DNA from: Kingdonia uniflora
Taxonomy: Eukaryota; Streptophyta; Magnoliopsida; Ranunculales; Circaeasteraceae
NCBI GenBank assembly: GCA_014058105.1
Contig: JACGCM010000655.1
Span: forward strand, 2,417,001-2,481,000
DNA length: 64,000 bases
Reading direction: 5' to 3'
Shown here: piece by piece, positions 20,651 to 32,844 of the stretch
Layout: every line of letters begins with the position of its first letter
How positions within the stretch are numbered: the first letter of the stretch is position 1
Notes under the pieces: generated by a model
Told to the model about the DNA's origin: nothing
The model's database searches: none
What the model saw: only the letters and a program-made list of their open reading frames with translations
Position numbers and translations under genes: made by a program

Positions 20651-22680
20651 TTGTTACCTTCTACCAGGCTCGTAGCTATGGTGTGATCGTGTCTCTTGTG
20701 CTAGCGCGAAATCTGGCTAAGAGTTTGACCCAAAAACCGGACTCCGTCTTCCATTTTCTTTGATGCTGCTTTAGGCACTTTCACTTGAGGCAACGACTTG
20801 AAGTGTCCATTTTCCTTACTGTCGTCTCCGAGAAAACAACTCTTGTTCTTCGTAGGCCAAGACCCTAGGCATTGAATCGTGCAAGCCAGTTTTGGGGGTC
20901 TTTTTAAAGCCTATATTTTTGGTATCGATTGGTCACTCCTTTCTATTCTTAGTATTAAACCCACCTCCTATTAGTATTAGAGCTAGCTCTTTTCTTTAAG
21001 AACCTATTCTGTGTTTTAGTGGGCACTACGGTAGTTTGTAGTTTGAAAGCTTCCAAACTACCTCTAACTACTGCGGCTACCTTTTCGCGAAACTCACGCT
21101 TTCTAACTACTTAAAGCTAATGGCTTCTAAACTACAATTCGGCTCCTTACTCTTCTGTTAGAGGTGGACTAGTCCTTATTGCCGGCATTGGCTTTCTAAA
21201 CTACCTTGCTGCTCTCTAACTACTGCCGATGAAAGAAAATAGGATTGCTGCTCCTAAACTACAACTACAACTACAACTACTCTTTAATCCTTTGTTTTAA
21301 ATCGGGTCCCTAAAACTACCTACAACTACTTTAGCTTTGCCAACAGCTAAAAGCCCAGCAAAAAAGGTTTCCTAGATCGCTCCTTCTATAGATATAGAAC
21401 CCCTGTAGCACTCTTTGCATTTCCAAAGCTTTCACACTGGTGTCAATCAAGCTCCAGTTTTGTGGCTATTTACTTTCCCTGCTCGAGCAATAAGGAAGTA
21501 GTTAGAGAAAGAACCTCTGTCAAGCTCCAGTTTTGTGGCTATTTACTTTCCCTTTTTTTTAGCTCGAACCTTTTGAGAACCTCCGTAGTTTTATCTTTCC
21601 TGGGCACCTATAAGTTGTCCTAGAGCGTTAACGAGGAAAAAAAAGGCCTAGCGTATCACCAGATAGAGCGTATCACCAGGTAGTAGGAAGGATCCTAGGA
21701 AGAAGAGGCCTAGACGCTACTTTCTCTATGGGAAAACCAACGTTTCGTCGTGTGCATAGGGGGTTTTGCGGCTAAGAGCAGTAGAGCGTAGCAAGAGATG
21801 TAAGGATAGGAATTCGGAGTGAAGCTAAGTGGCTATTCTCTCTATATGAACAAGAAAGAAAAGCCTCTAACTACTGAGAAAGCGCTAGGAAGCTTTCTAA
21901 ACCACTTAGAATAGGAACCATGCTGAGCCAGCGTCTATGTATATAGAAGGGTTTAAAAAGAGTCGGAGCTACCAGGCGATGATAGCACGGAAAGCAGAGA
22001 CTAAGTGAAAATAATACTAAGAATAGAAAAGGCTAGGCTACCCTAGCCTTTCAAAAACGCAGAGGTGTTTTCCAAAGGCTTTAGCGCTGTTTTTTTTAGT
22101 TCCAAAATCAGAGGCTGGATCCTGGCACTATAGCTACTAAGCCACACACAACTACGAGAGAAAAGCCATTTGATCCCAGCGCTGAGGCTTTGACAAAGCC
22201 GCTTTTCATCTAGTGTCTAGATTGCAAAGGAGAAAGAGCATAACCACCTAGCGCACTCTCTCTACATGACTTGTGACTTGTGTTTGCCATTGACGAAAGA
22301 ACGGCGAAAGAACTAGACCCGGACCAGACCCAGCAAGAAAGATTCGCATAGGATTTCTAAATAAAAGAGCTAGAAGCAAGAAAGATTGACGCATTGGTAG
22401 CTTTTTTTAGAACTTGCGTACGTGGAAAAGAAGCTTTAAGTAGCGTAGTTTGGAGGCCGCCTCGGATAAATAGTGAGAGGAAGAACCTATAGGGTGTCTT
22501 GCTAAAGCTACAAGAAGTAGTTGTAGTTTGGAAGCCTGCAACTATTGAGCGTCAGTTATAACCGGAGGTGGCTTTTTTTAGAATAGGTACAGCGGAAAAG
22601 TAGCTTTAAGCATTAGTAGTTTAGAGCGTACGCAAGTTTCAAAAAAAAGCCTTAGTAGTTTAGAGCATTAGTAGTTTAGA
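20651..22680. other. Repeat mosaic, no gene
   Basis: The module with AACCTATTCTGTGTTTTAGT and GGGCACTACGGTAGTTTGTA is at 21002-21050 (reverse form of that at 15.24 kb). Duplicated segments include CAAGCTCCAGTTTTGTGGCT followed by ATTTACTTTCCCT at about 21447 and 21528. A composite of TAGTTTAGAGCGTACGCAAG and a TTTC-A8-GCC tail is at 22617-22652 and recurs at about 35.51 and 51.43 kb. Confidence 0.65.
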
Positions 22681-22793
22681 GTAGCCTTTAGTAGATGTAG
22701 TTTTAGAAGGCATTGTAGTTTGTAGTTTGGAGTAGCCTTTAGTAGATGTAGTTTTAGAAGGCATTGTAGTTTGTAGTTTGGAGTAGCCTTTAA
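22681..22793. repeat. 51-bp tandem array
   Basis: GTAGCCTTTAGTAGATGTAG starts at 22681 and 22732, and a diverging third copy starts at 22783 (GTAGCCTTTAAAAGAAGTAG). Each unit contains the GTAGTTTGTAGTTTGGA word. The multiple-of-three period gives a minus-strand GYSKLQTTMPSKTTSTK peptide repeat, which I regard as accidental. Confidence 0.9.
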
Positions 22794-24840
22794 AAGAAGT
22801 AGGAGGTAGCCTTTCGTAGTTTAGTGGCACAGAGGTGTTTTTCATAAAGAGCGCTAAAGGATTTGTCTATAGAGCATTAGTAGTTTAGAACACTTACGTA
22901 CGCGGAGTAGTTTAGCGGTGGAAAAAATGAGAGACGCAAAAGAATAGGTATTGAGTTAGAAGACGAAGGTAGTTATAAAAAAGAACGATGGATGTAGTTT
23001 GTAGTTTGGAGTCAGAAGCGCGTCAATAGGTAGGATCCTAAACTACGAGCTAGAACCATAGAACCATTACACATCCCGGCTGATGGCTGTAGACTAGTGG
23101 TTCTAACTCCTATAGTAGACTAGTCTTTTTAAGCTACTGTAACGGAGTGCAAGCAAGCAGTGCAAGCAAACTAAGCTACTGTAACGGAGTGCAACCTATA
23201 GTTTTAAAAGAGCCCTAATAAGCGCTAGCACCTCTTTTTTAGGAATCATTTGTCTATCTTCTGTCTCACTGGCTTTGACTCGACTCACTAGCTTCTATCG
23301 CTTCCCCTTCTCAGCTTGGACACTTGACTGACGCATAGGATCTTCTATTGCCTTGCATGCTCTCATAGGTCTTATCAACCAATTTCGGGTTCATCGTACG
23401 CAAGTTCCGTTCTTTCCTCTTCGGTCAGCTTATCGGCTTCAAAGCAATAGTTAGCTAGAGATGCTCTCCAAAAAAAACTACGCTACAAAAAATAGGTCTT
23501 ACTTTCGCTAACTCCTGCTCGGTCTTACTTTCGCTAAGTAGTAGGAGTCATGATAGGCTCAATAGGCTGTAGTAGCGGTAGTTCCTTTAGGCTGTAGTAG
23601 CGGTAGTTCCTTTGTCTTAGCTCGTCTGGCCTTCTTGGTTCAGCGTACGCAAGTCTCTTCCGAACAGCTGCATAGGCTTGTGCTTCATCGGTTCATCTTC
23701 CGCTCTCTCTATAATGGCGTCTTCTATCGATCTATCAGCTGGAGGATCCTTGGATCTCGGCTTCCATCGCTTATCGGTCGAGAGTGAGTGCAAGAATAGC
23801 CTATAGTGGAAAGTAGTTAGAGGTCCTCTTTTTAAACCCTTTGTAGCGTAGTTTTAGAGCGCCCTTCTTCTATTTCTACTCTATATGGATATTGACGCCA
23901 TGAGCTCCATTCTCGCCTTGTTTTTTTTCTTTTAAACTGCGCTTCCATCTCTCTTCTTTAAAACTACCGGTCTTTTAAAACTACCGGCACGTCCTTCTTT
24001 TGCCTATCTCTTCCTACGTCCTTCTTTCGCTCGTCTTCCAACAAGAGCCTAGGATCCTTGGCTCAGAAAGCCTATAGCAACCTTTTCTCAGCAACCTGTC
24101 TTATTTCTTCTCATTTTTCTACTCTTCTTATTTATAGGAGGCTTACGGGAGCTTCTATTGGCTCGCATTCTCCTTCTAGTGGTCCGGAAGCACAGGCCAC
24201 ACCTAAACCCCTTCCATTCCAGAACAATATGATCCGAAGTTTCCGGAGTTCTTCTTGCTCTAAAAGGGGGAGAAGCCGGGAAAAGAAAAGCAAAGGCTCC
24301 ACCTAAACCCCTTCCAATTCAGGTAACCAGGTGTGCGCAAGGGACCGTTGGCACTTTGACGGCAAAGGATGCAAGACGTAGAATGAGTTGCGCCGTACGC
24401 AAGTTCGCTCCGAGAACTTGGCTGGAGTAAGGTCTTTCCGAGTGGTAGCGTGGTAAGATGGATAGTATCGTGAGAATATGGGGCTCGGGAATGCAATGCA
24501 TAGGTAAACCTTTGGACACGGCGTCAATTTCTGATTCCCCGGGAGAAGGTCAGGCTTATGCGTAATTCTTCACACTATAGACTTGGTGCACCTCTCTATA
24601 GCTTTATCCATAGAGATGAGATCGTGCTACGGGGCTTCCACCGGCATTCGTATCAAGGACCTGCCTAAGCAAGAGTGAAGACAGAGATGAGTCGTAGAGC
24701 GAGAGCCATTGAAGGCACGACCAGCACTAAAGAAAAGGCCAGCAGCTACGCATCGCATCTAAGTCAGATCAAGATCCCTAACCCATCGCTTCGGCTCCCT
24801 AACCCATCTGTAGGAGACCGGTCCGATGAGCGCATGCAAC
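22794..24840. other. Repeat mosaic, no recognised gene
   Basis: Includes small duplications such as AAGCTACTGTAACGGAGTGC (about 23133 and 23171) and GGCTGTAGTAGCGGTAGTTC (about 23569 and 23590). The stretch 24060-24370 is poorer in common words and open on both strands, but none of its frames (under 83 codons) matches a family I know. Confidence 0.55.
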
Positions 24841-24934
24841 TAGGAACTTGCGTACGCCAATCCAAAAAAGGACAATGGACAATAGAATAGGAACTTGCGT
24901 ACGCCAATCCAAAAGAGGACAATGGACAATAGAA
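24841..24934. repeat. 47-bp tandem duplication including the CGTACG word
   Basis: TAGGAACTTGCGTACGCCAA starts at 24841 and 24888 and runs on through AATGGACAATAGAA. The two copies differ in one or two A/G positions. Confidence 0.9.
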
Positions 24935-24986
24935 TTAGGAGACCCACAAGGGCAAGTCCAAGCCAACTAAGATCTAAGCCATGCAA

Positions 24987-25114
24987 TAGTGGATGTAGTT
25001 TAGAACTTGCGTACGCAGAAAAGCGCCCTGTGAATAAGATCTAAGCCATCGCTATGAATAAGCTTGCGGGTTCCTATAGTGGATGTAGTTTAGAACTTGC
25101 GTACGCAGAAAAGC
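24987..25114. repeat. 90-bp spaced direct repeat
   Basis: A 38-bp block beginning TAGTGGATGTAGTTTAGAAC and ending CGTACGCAGAAAAGC lies at 24987-25024 and 25077-25114. AAGATCTAAGCCAT also recurs just before each (about 24969 and 25036), so a larger segment was duplicated and then altered. Confidence 0.85.
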
Positions 25115-26829
25115 CTACTTGTGCGGGTCCCTTAACCTCTGAGCTACTTGAAACTTGCGTACGGCTTCCAAACTACCTCCTTTCTGCTCGTCTTTTTAAA
25201 ACCGGGCCCTATTGCATTCGTTGCTCTACTTCACTCAATTATATCAACGGTAGACTAACTAGCTCTTTTCTTTCTCGGGTTTTGATAGTTAACTACTCTC
25301 ACGAAGTCTCCTGTCAATGGTCGCGTCTCGTCTATGACGGGTCTCTGCACACCTCACCTCTCATGTATCAAACCTCTTATCTTCTTGCTTTTGAAGACTT
25401 AGTGGCCTTTGTTGGCGACGCCTCGGTCCCTAAGAGGCGGGAGTGCGGCGCTTAGGCTTTGTTAATCTTGTCTCGCTCTCTTCTCTAGGCTTAGCTTGTC
25501 TCGGGCTCCATACCTGTCTTCTCACCGCTATCACATCAGTGCCCTCAATAGCACCCCTAAAAAAACCACGCAAACTATAGGCTATATGGACCACGCGGCT
25601 ATATGGACCACGCAAACTATAGGATACCTCGCCACGTACCTGTGGGGAGACCGGAAGCTAATGATTAGGGCTAGGGATGAAGTATGTGAGCTATAGGCGC
25701 TCCCTTATGTACTCGCCGAAGACCAGAAAGCAAACAAAGCAAACAAGGCAGACAAAGGGTGTTACTATACCGCGGGATCATCGGATCGAAAGAACAATGC
25801 ACAACCGCCTTGGAATCTCTGTGAGAGAACCGAACAAAAAAAAAACAACCGCCACCGAAGAATGCAACCCCCTTGGAATCTCTGTGAGAGAACCCTTGCG
25901 ACGGTTGGTATAAGGACCAGACCTAGTTCTTTCGATCGCGGAAAGCGGAGTTTTGAGCCCCCCCTCTATCCCATAATTGTCGTACGTCTTCTGGTCTTCT
26001 TCCATCTCCACTTCGAGCCTTCTGGGCGCGTCGGTATCCCTGGAGTTGCGTGATTAAAGAAAGAGGTGAGGCAAAGTCTAGAATAAGGACCGAGGGCACG
26101 AAAGAAGGCACCACCGTAGGCCTCAACACAAACACACCCCCAAAAAAGAAGCTAAGAACTTCTCCTCCTTTTTTTAGAAAGCCGTTCTAAAACACAGGCT
26201 AGGATATTCGACTAGAGAGACTATAGCCACTATAGTCACAACCTTTAGCCGTGGTCTACGAGATATTGTAGTTGTTCCGCAGGACTTGCATTTTGAACCT
26301 CCCGCTCCGTTGCACATGATGGTCTTGAGTTGAAGCCTAGGCTAAGGCCATACTGGTCTTTTTTCGTAGTTTAGGACTAGAAAGCGGTTTACCCGTAATG
26401 TCTATTTGGAAGTATCTCTTTCCTTCTCCTATTTTGGGGAAAGCACCAATGTACTGTACTCCCTATCCCGCCTAGGGCGTTCCAGGTTCAAACCCCACTC
26501 AGGATGGCGTAGTTTGGAAGTCATACCGCTTTTTTTAGCACAGCCCACCGCATGGAGTGCCTCTAAGTCCACGACGAATTCGGCATTTTAGAAAAGCCAG
26601 AGGACGTCCACGTTGTTGTAGTAGTAGGCGCTACGCTCTCTATGTAGTTCTATAAGCTCACTCGTGTCTAAAGTGGCCAATAGTTTTAAAGTAGTTAGGG
26701 GCGGGGCATAGAGTCTTTAGGCTCGTATAGAAGCCAACAAAGACGTTTCTGATAGAAGAGGTGCCTTAGAAGACGGAAGAGGTGTTTTCCAAACTACTAA
26801 AGCCTTAGAAGACGAGACGTGTTTCTGAA
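25115..26829. other. Mosaic and ordinary sequence, no recognised gene
   Basis: From 25480 to 26300 the common words thin out. Short duplications remain: CTTGGAATCTCTGTGAGAGA plus ACC at 25809 and 25872, and an AAACTATAGG(C/A)TA context at about 25572 and 25613. The 133-codon plus frame at 25054-25455 is largely built of repeat words and is not counted as a gene. Confidence 0.5.
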
Positions 26830-26961
26830 GTAGCGGTAGGGTATACGATGCCCACGACAAGAGTAGTGGTAGGGAGTCCGAAGGACTGGACAAGAGTAGC
26901 GGTAGGGTATACGATGCCCACGACAAGAGTAGTGGTAGGGAGTCCGAAGGACTGGACAAAA
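26830..26961. repeat. 66-bp tandem duplication
   Basis: GTAGCGGTAGGGTATACGAT starts at 26830 and 26896. Each copy runs through CCCACGACAAGAGTAGTGG to GGACTGGACAA. Within each unit GTAG(C/T)GGTAGGG occurs twice, so the unit is itself an older duplication. The copies look identical. Confidence 0.92.
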
Positions 26962-28662
26962 GGGTTTGACTTCTAAACTTTTTTGACTCGAGAGCGCTCC
27001 AAAAAAAAAAGAGGAAGAGGTGCCTCTAGGCACGTATAACTCTTATTTAACCCCTAACTACTAAAGCCCTCGTTTTATCTTTTCTTAGAAAATGCGTGTC
27101 TGGCCAGCAAAATCCACAAGGAAAGGGCTTTAGTAGTTTGTAGTTTGGACACGAGACCCACTAAACTTGCGTACGAAAAGGGACGATGGATAAGAAGCTT
27201 TCTAAGCTACCGTAGTGCCCACTTAGAATAGGTTCTGTTAGAGCTTTTTAAAGCAGGATTTGTCTAAAGAACAGCGGAGTAGTTTAGCGGTGGATAAGAG
27301 GCTTTCAAATAGCTCAGAAACAGGCTTTAAAAGGAGTTTAAAAGGGCCAAAGACGTAGCTTTCTTTTAGAAGGATCCTAGGTAGGATCCTAAACTACGAG
27401 CTAGGGTTTAAAAATATACATTACGGGTAAAAGTTGGCTTTAAAAAGTAGTTTAGAAGTTAATAAAGAGTCGGAAAAAGGGCCCGGGGTCCCAGGGGAAG
27501 TCTTGGAGATGATTGCCTTTGCCTAGCTTCAACATTTAGGCCTACCTGAATGTGTAAGCAACGACCTTCTATATTGCAACCCTGAGATAGGTGTAAGCAA
27601 CGACTTTCCAGGAAACCAGCATTAAAGACCCGCCAGCACTAAATAAAAGGCCAGCATTAAAGACCCGCCAGCACACCAGCACGTAGTTTGAAAGCAAAAC
27701 GCATTTGATTCACACCTAACTCTTTTAAAAGCTCCAAAAGCCCGGACTTTTCGTTCGCGCTCCTAGTTGCCTAAGTAGCAAATTCAAATTGATCATATAG
27801 CATAGAGATTCGAGCGACTTAAAAAATAGCTCTAAGGTAGTTGTAGTTTAGGAGCGACTATAACTATAGACTATAGACAAAAGACAAACCCACTATGAAA
27901 CTGAAAGCCAAATGAAGGCCAACTTTCACCCATGCTTCCTTAGCTAGCTTTAACCCCTTATTTAACGCCTATTTTCTTTAATCCCTCTTTTAAAGGCTTT
28001 TTCCTACCCACCCTTTTCTTTCTTTCGACGTTGCCACCTTGCTGATGCTTCGAGCAAGATACATGCGGATTTTTCTAAACTACTGTGAAGGATTTGTCTA
28101 AAGATAAGAGTGTAGTTGTAGTTTAGGAGTGGATTAAAGAACGGACTTGCGTACTAAACTACAAATAAGAGTCGGAGCTATGAAACTTGCTTTGGTCACT
28201 TTCTTTTGACTGGCGACTTGTCTATGCTTACTCCGGAATTGACTATTCCTTTTAAAGCCAATCGTTTAGGCTAGTTAGGGGTAGTTGTAGTTTGTAGTTT
28301 GGAGCGCCCATCGTTTAGGCTAGTAGGGTAGAGTGGCGTAGCAAGCCGTTGGCTTCTTTTTTAGAGCTATGTAGAGTGAATAGTATAGTGATGTCTAAAA
28401 CACACGCCCTATTGCTTGCTAAAAAAACCCTGTGACTCATGAAGTGGAGTTAAGTTGGAATGTCGCTATAAAGACAAGCAGAGATCTTCTCTCGCGCTTT
28501 GGAATGCGAGTGGAAGTGTATTCACATTGTCTCAGAAAAAGCAAAGCAAACTCTCCCCGTACGCAAGTCAGGTTAGAAATCAGTTTCGTCCTAGACACCA
28601 GAAGGTGCGCAAGTTCATTCTAATCTTTCAAGAACAGCCCCTCGAAAGCTTGATTGCACGGG
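26962..28662. other. Repeat mosaic, no gene
   Basis: The shared module with CTACCGTAGTGCCCACT and AGAATAGGTTCTGTTAG is near 27205-27243. A reverse loop-A word (AAAATATACATTACGGG) is at 27411-27427. A duplicated CCAGCATTAAAGACCCGCCA block is at about 27617 and 27650. No gene is seen. Confidence 0.65.
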
Positions 28663-28758
28663 CCCGGTGAGCTACTTGACTCCCCAGTTCCTTAGCTGAG
28701 TGCATGAACCCGGTGAGCTACTTGACTCCCCAGTTCCTTAGCTGAGTGCACGAACCCG
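28663..28758. repeat. 46-bp tandem duplication
   Basis: CCCGGTGAGCTACTTGACTC starts at 28663 and 28709, and each copy ends with GCTGAGTGCA(T/C)GAA. They differ at one position. Confidence 0.92.
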
Positions 28759-30088
28759 TTTTTTTAGGGGCTAAATCCTTCTACGAAGCAATTAGGGAAA
28801 AAAAAGGAAGCCTTAAAAAAGAGTCTCCCCCTTTTTTTAAGCCGACTTGCGTACGCAAACTCCTACTCCTCCTTTCAAGAGCTAGAGACAAACGCACAAC
28901 CGCCTTCTCTCAATAAGCGTTGGTTCTGGGTTTGTCTATAGCGTCAGCCTGTTTTTTTTTCCCTCGCCTTCAGTAGTTTAGGGATCTGCTCCTAAAACTA
29001 CGCGTCAGCAACTACAACTACCTGTTTTGACTTCTTTTCTCTTGTTGAAGGATGCACACCACGCTCTGAACTGAATGTGGATCGTGCCTCATCCTCTTCT
29101 AATCGCCACTAGTCTAGAATCGCAGCATGCGGTTATGGCCCTATAAAGAATGGATGAAAGGGTTTTTTTACTAGGGTAAAGTAAACTATAGGGCGTTGGC
29201 TCCTCTTGTCTTGCCACGCTGAACCTAGTTCTTTACTAGTCTTGTCTTTTCATCCAGGTCGAAGTCGCTATGTTGGCGCTGCGCTAAGGGTTTCGAGCCC
29301 CCTAAACTACAACTACTTTCCCTAAACCACTGATAGGTTGGTTAATAGCGTAGCCATGCTGTTTTTTAACGGACAGAAGAAAAGCATAGGGTTCTTCGCC
29401 GTACGCAAGTCTTTTCTATTAGCTCTATTAGCGCCTTGAACAATGACCCTTTTTTTAGATACCTATCTAAGCGTAAGTAGGCCCAGGACTATGAACAGGC
29501 CTAGTAGGTCTAGGGAGGTAGCCTAGCCTTCACCTACGAAGTCAAAGAAGTAAAAAAAAGGCCAGTAGGTAGCCGTACGCAAGTTTCAAGTATTAAAGAA
29601 GTAGCTAGAGGATCCTAAACTACAAAGAAGCTTTAAAGAAGCTTTAAAGAAAAGAGCTAGGAGTCTTCGCTTTCACTTTCGGCCTATACCCATATCTGTC
29701 TGGAGTCTTCGCTTTCACTTTCGGCCTATACCTATATCTGTCTATAGGCCTTTACCTGCCAAATTCTTCCCAAGGAATTTCTAATTCTTTCGTCTGAAGC
29801 ACACTCCATTGTCTATCATAGCTTTAGCAACTCCACCTTTGAGCGTACGCAAGTTTCAAAAAAAAAATATACATTACGCTCAACCACAACTACAATTAAA
29901 GACAAAACAGCATCCCCTCCTTTTATTCTTTAGGCTGACGCTCTAATGGCTTCTAAACTACCTTATTTCAGATTCCTAAACTACTTCCGTACGCAAGTTG
30001 GTTCCACCGTACGCAAGTTACCTAGGATCCTTCTTTTGTAGCTTCACTATGGAAAAATCCTACACTTGCGTACGTGGATTATATGAAA
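28759..30088. other. Repeat mosaic, no gene
   Basis: Holds a 42-bp tandem duplication at 29660-29743 (GAGTCTTCGCTTTCACTTTC units). A CGTACGCAAGT plus A-run plus ATATACATTACGCTCAACC composite at 29844-29884 closely matches 19371-19410. A CCGTACGCAAGTTTCAAGTA composite at about 29573 also occurs near 5530 and 35963. Confidence 0.65.
29660..29743. repeat. 42-bp tandem duplication
   Basis: GGAGTCTTCGCTTTCACTTT starts at 29660 and 29702 and extends through GGCCTATACC(C/T)ATATCTGTCT. One base differs. Confidence 0.9.
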
Positions 30089-30182
30089 GATTAGAGTTTA
30101 CGTACGCAAGTTGCGTTTATTAAATTCTTACAGTGGAAAAGATGATGGAAAATGTAGTTGTAGTTTGTAGTTTGGACACCCT
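30089..30182. repeat. Dispersed composite with exchanged words (partner 59862-59948)
   Basis: Shared segment 1, AGATTAGAGTTTACGTACGC plus AAGTTGCGT, is at 30089-30117 and 59862-59890. Shared segment 2, TACAGTGGAAAAGATGATGG plus AAAATGTAGTT, is at 30129-30159 and 59909-59939. Between them this copy has TTATTAAATTC and the partner has GTAGTTTGATTTCATTCC. After segment 2 this copy has an extra GTAGTTTGTAGTT before the common TGGACACC. Confidence 0.88.
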
Positions 30183-30557
30183 ACTTTTAAAGGAAGTAGT
30201 TATTCAAAAATGGCTCTGCGTTCAAGAACTCAAAGCCTCCTCTTATCCACCGTCTCTTTTTTGTAGTTTAGTACGCAAGTCCTATTTTCCATCATAAAAA
30301 AAAAACTTTCACCCTTTTTTCACTCTGGCTTTAGCGTAGTTTAGACACCCAACATTGCCGCTACTCCTTGACTCCCACCTCTTTTCCTACAACTATTTTA
30401 AGGCCTAATTATTTGGATCTCTATCCTATAGACATTACCATTACTTGCTACTTTCTTTTATTTTATTAATAGCTCTCTATAAAACCTCTTTTTGCTGCTA
30501 AACTACCTAAACCTTTCTTTTCCACCGTCTCTAAACTACTCTATAGACAACTCTTTT

Positions 30558-30611
30558 GCGCTTCATTTTCAACACTAGTTGTAGCCTAATGAGTTGGCTA
30601 CTACAAGCTAC
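30558..30611. repeat. Hairpin-type element, loop B, in a shared flank
   Basis: GCTTCATTTTCAACACTAGT plus TGTA is followed by GCCTAATGAGTTGGCTA and CTACAAGCTA. Flanks match 18455-18517, but the interior is the alternative loop. Confidence 0.85.
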
Positions 30612-30900
30612 CTTGCTTTCTATCTTGCACTTCCGCTCTCTAAGCCTCTCTTTGCTTTCTATCTTCTACTTCCGCTCTCTTCTAAGCCTCTTCTTTGTAG
30701 CTTAGGAACGCCTCTAAGCTACTCTTTTAGGTGTAGTTTAGGAAAGCCTCTTCTTTAGGATTAGGAGATTAGGCAGCTAGGGAGTAGGCGGCTGGAGTCG
30801 CGATAAGAGCCTACTGTAAAAAAAAAGCAAGAGTGTCTTTTTCATCGATATCCTTTTAAACGGTAGTTTAGGAGGCCGAAGCAGTAATCTCCAGGTATAG

Positions 30901-31075
30901 AAACTTGCGTACGGTGAAAAGGCATAGTCAAGACAAAACCAACGCATACTAGCTATGGCGGTTTAGAATAGAAAGAAACTTGCGTACGGTGAAAAGGCAT
31001 AGTCAAGACAAAACCAACGCATACTAGTGGTTTAGGCGGTTTAGAATAGAAAGAAACTTGCGTACGGTGAAAAGC
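30901..31075. repeat. 76-bp tandem array containing the CGTACG word
   Basis: AAACTTGCGTACGGTGAAAA starts at 30901, 30977 and 31053. The first two units continue through GGCATAGTCAAGACAAAACC. The third diverges after the word. The links between units differ (AGCTATGGCGG versus AGTGGTTTAGGCGG), again showing variation at joints. Confidence 0.9.
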
Positions 31076-31673
31076 TATGCCAAGCGAGGTTTTTTTGGAG
31101 CTAGACGAGCCAAAGCGTAGGAAACTTAAATAGCAAGAACGAAGACGAGGGACCGACTGTAGATAGCTTACAGGTCGAGTATGTGTATGAGATCTTAGCG
31201 ACAGATCCAAATCTGGAAGAAAAGGGTACCTTTAAGTAGCTTAAAGTAGCTTCTTTTCCACGTACGCAAGTGTCCCAAACTACAACTACCCACTTCTAGT
31301 AGTTTGTAGTTTAGAGGTAGCTTTCAAACTACAAACTACCGTAGTGCCTACCGTAGTGCCTACTAGAATAGGTAGCTAGAGATGTTAGTAGGAAGGTCGA
31401 AGCTACGGGTTTTGTTGGAGCGTTAGCGAAGGAATGGAACCTCTAGTCTTCAGTAGGCTCTATTGCGTTCGAATAGGACCAAATCCTAAGGTTTCCCGCT
31501 TTCTATAGGTCTTTTCTCCAGCAACGCGAACATCGTCTTCAGCGTACGCAAGTAGGATCAAAATCAAAGACAAGTCCCCAGGTCCAAAGGAGCCATTGGC
31601 AGCGAATGGGCTTTCGGGGGCTATAGATTTTTTTAAATAAGACCGGCGTAGTTTAGAAATAAAATGATTTTAT

Positions 31674-31760
31674 TTCGTCCTAGGCAATGAGTTCGTCCTA
31701 GGCAATGAGTTCGTCCTAAGCAATGAGTTCGTCCTAAGCAATGAGTTCGTCCTAAGCAAT
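31674..31760. repeat. 18-bp tandem array, five copies
   Basis: TTCGTCCTAGGCAATGAG starts at 31674, 31692, 31710, 31728 and 31746. The first two copies have TAGG and the last three TAAG. On the minus strand it reads as a six-residue HCLGRT repeat; no coding is implied. Confidence 0.95.
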
Positions 31761-32810
31761 TCATGTCTATAGAAAGGCTAGAATTTTCCTTGGTGTCGAT
31801 TTCTTTTTTATAGGCGCAAAAAGTAGGTAGCTTTAGAGCACCCTTAACTACCGGTCCCAACTCGGCTTGGTTGATCTTGTGCCGGTCTATGGCGGTCTCT
31901 GATTGGAGAATGAGCTTCGTGCCACTACGTAGATTTTTCCCTTTTTAAGGTGCAGACCGGATACACGCTCTAAAGGTTTTGAAATTTGAAGACGCTTACT
32001 AGGTGCGGCGCTAGTCCATACCTTCCACAGACTTGCGTACGAAGAACCTACTTGTTGATCTACACCCCGGTTGATGGAAAACGTATAGAGCAGGTGCGAT
32101 CGCAAATGTATAGAGCAGGTGCGCAAGTCAACCAAGGAAAACCCCTTAATGTATAGAACAGGTTTGCTTTACTTCCTCAACCAAACCCCTTGTTGTCTGT
32201 CTTGGCACAGTAGAAAACTAGCGGCGGCACTGTTTGGTAAGTGGTTCAGGGATGAAAGTGTTCTCTCTTCAATGAGCACGCCATAGATGGCTTTTAAAAG
32301 GCTCCTTCCGGTGCTAAAATTTCGATCAACTGCGTTCAAATGTTTGGCTTCATTTTCGACTTGTAAAGTAAAGAGGGGGTTGCCTAAAATATACATTACG
32401 GCCACCGAAAGAGGGGATCTTTCTTTGCTTGGAAAGAGTAGTTTAGGGGGCTACGTTGGCGGTCCTTCTTGTGGGCTAACTCGTCTTGGAGATCAACCAC
32501 GCCGTAGACTCCCGCTTCTGACCGACGTTTGAGTGAAAAAAAGTAGAACTTGCGTACGTAGAAAAGTGTAGTTTGTAGTTTTAGACAACGTATATCTTGC
32601 CAGGTGGGACAGCATAAAGAGAAAAGAACGGAAGCGCAAGATTTGTCTATAGAAAATGAGTTAAGCAGCAAAAATAGGTTGCTAAAGCTATTAAAAGAAG
32701 CTACTTGCGTACGCGGAAAAGGGCTTTAAAAGGATTTGTCTAAAGATAAGAAGCGTGAGCCGTAGTTGTAGTTTAGGATCCTATTTTCAAAAGATTAGAA
32801 GAAGGCCACT

Positions 32811-32844
32811 AGTTGTAGCCGTAATGTATATTTTAGGCAACTAG
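32811..32844. repeat. Hairpin element, loop A
   Basis: CTAGTTG on the left and CAACTAG on the right are perfect complements and flank TAG plus CCGTAATGTATATTTTAGG. This is the cleanest loop-A member. Confidence 0.85.

Noticed and set aside
25054..25455. 133-codon plus-strand frame with an ATG start
   Set aside because: Most of its sequence is repeat words in translation; no family seen.
26270..26330. GGTTCAAAA on the minus strand suggesting a tRNA
   Set aside because: No supporting stems.
26455..26512. Possible tRNA 3' half on the plus strand (CCAGGTTCAAACCCC)
   Set aside because: T-stem strands are not complementary and no anticodon arm can be drawn.
31674..31760. Regular 18-bp repeats considered as a CRISPR-like array
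   Set aside because: Units are contiguous with no unique spacers; it is a plain tandem array.
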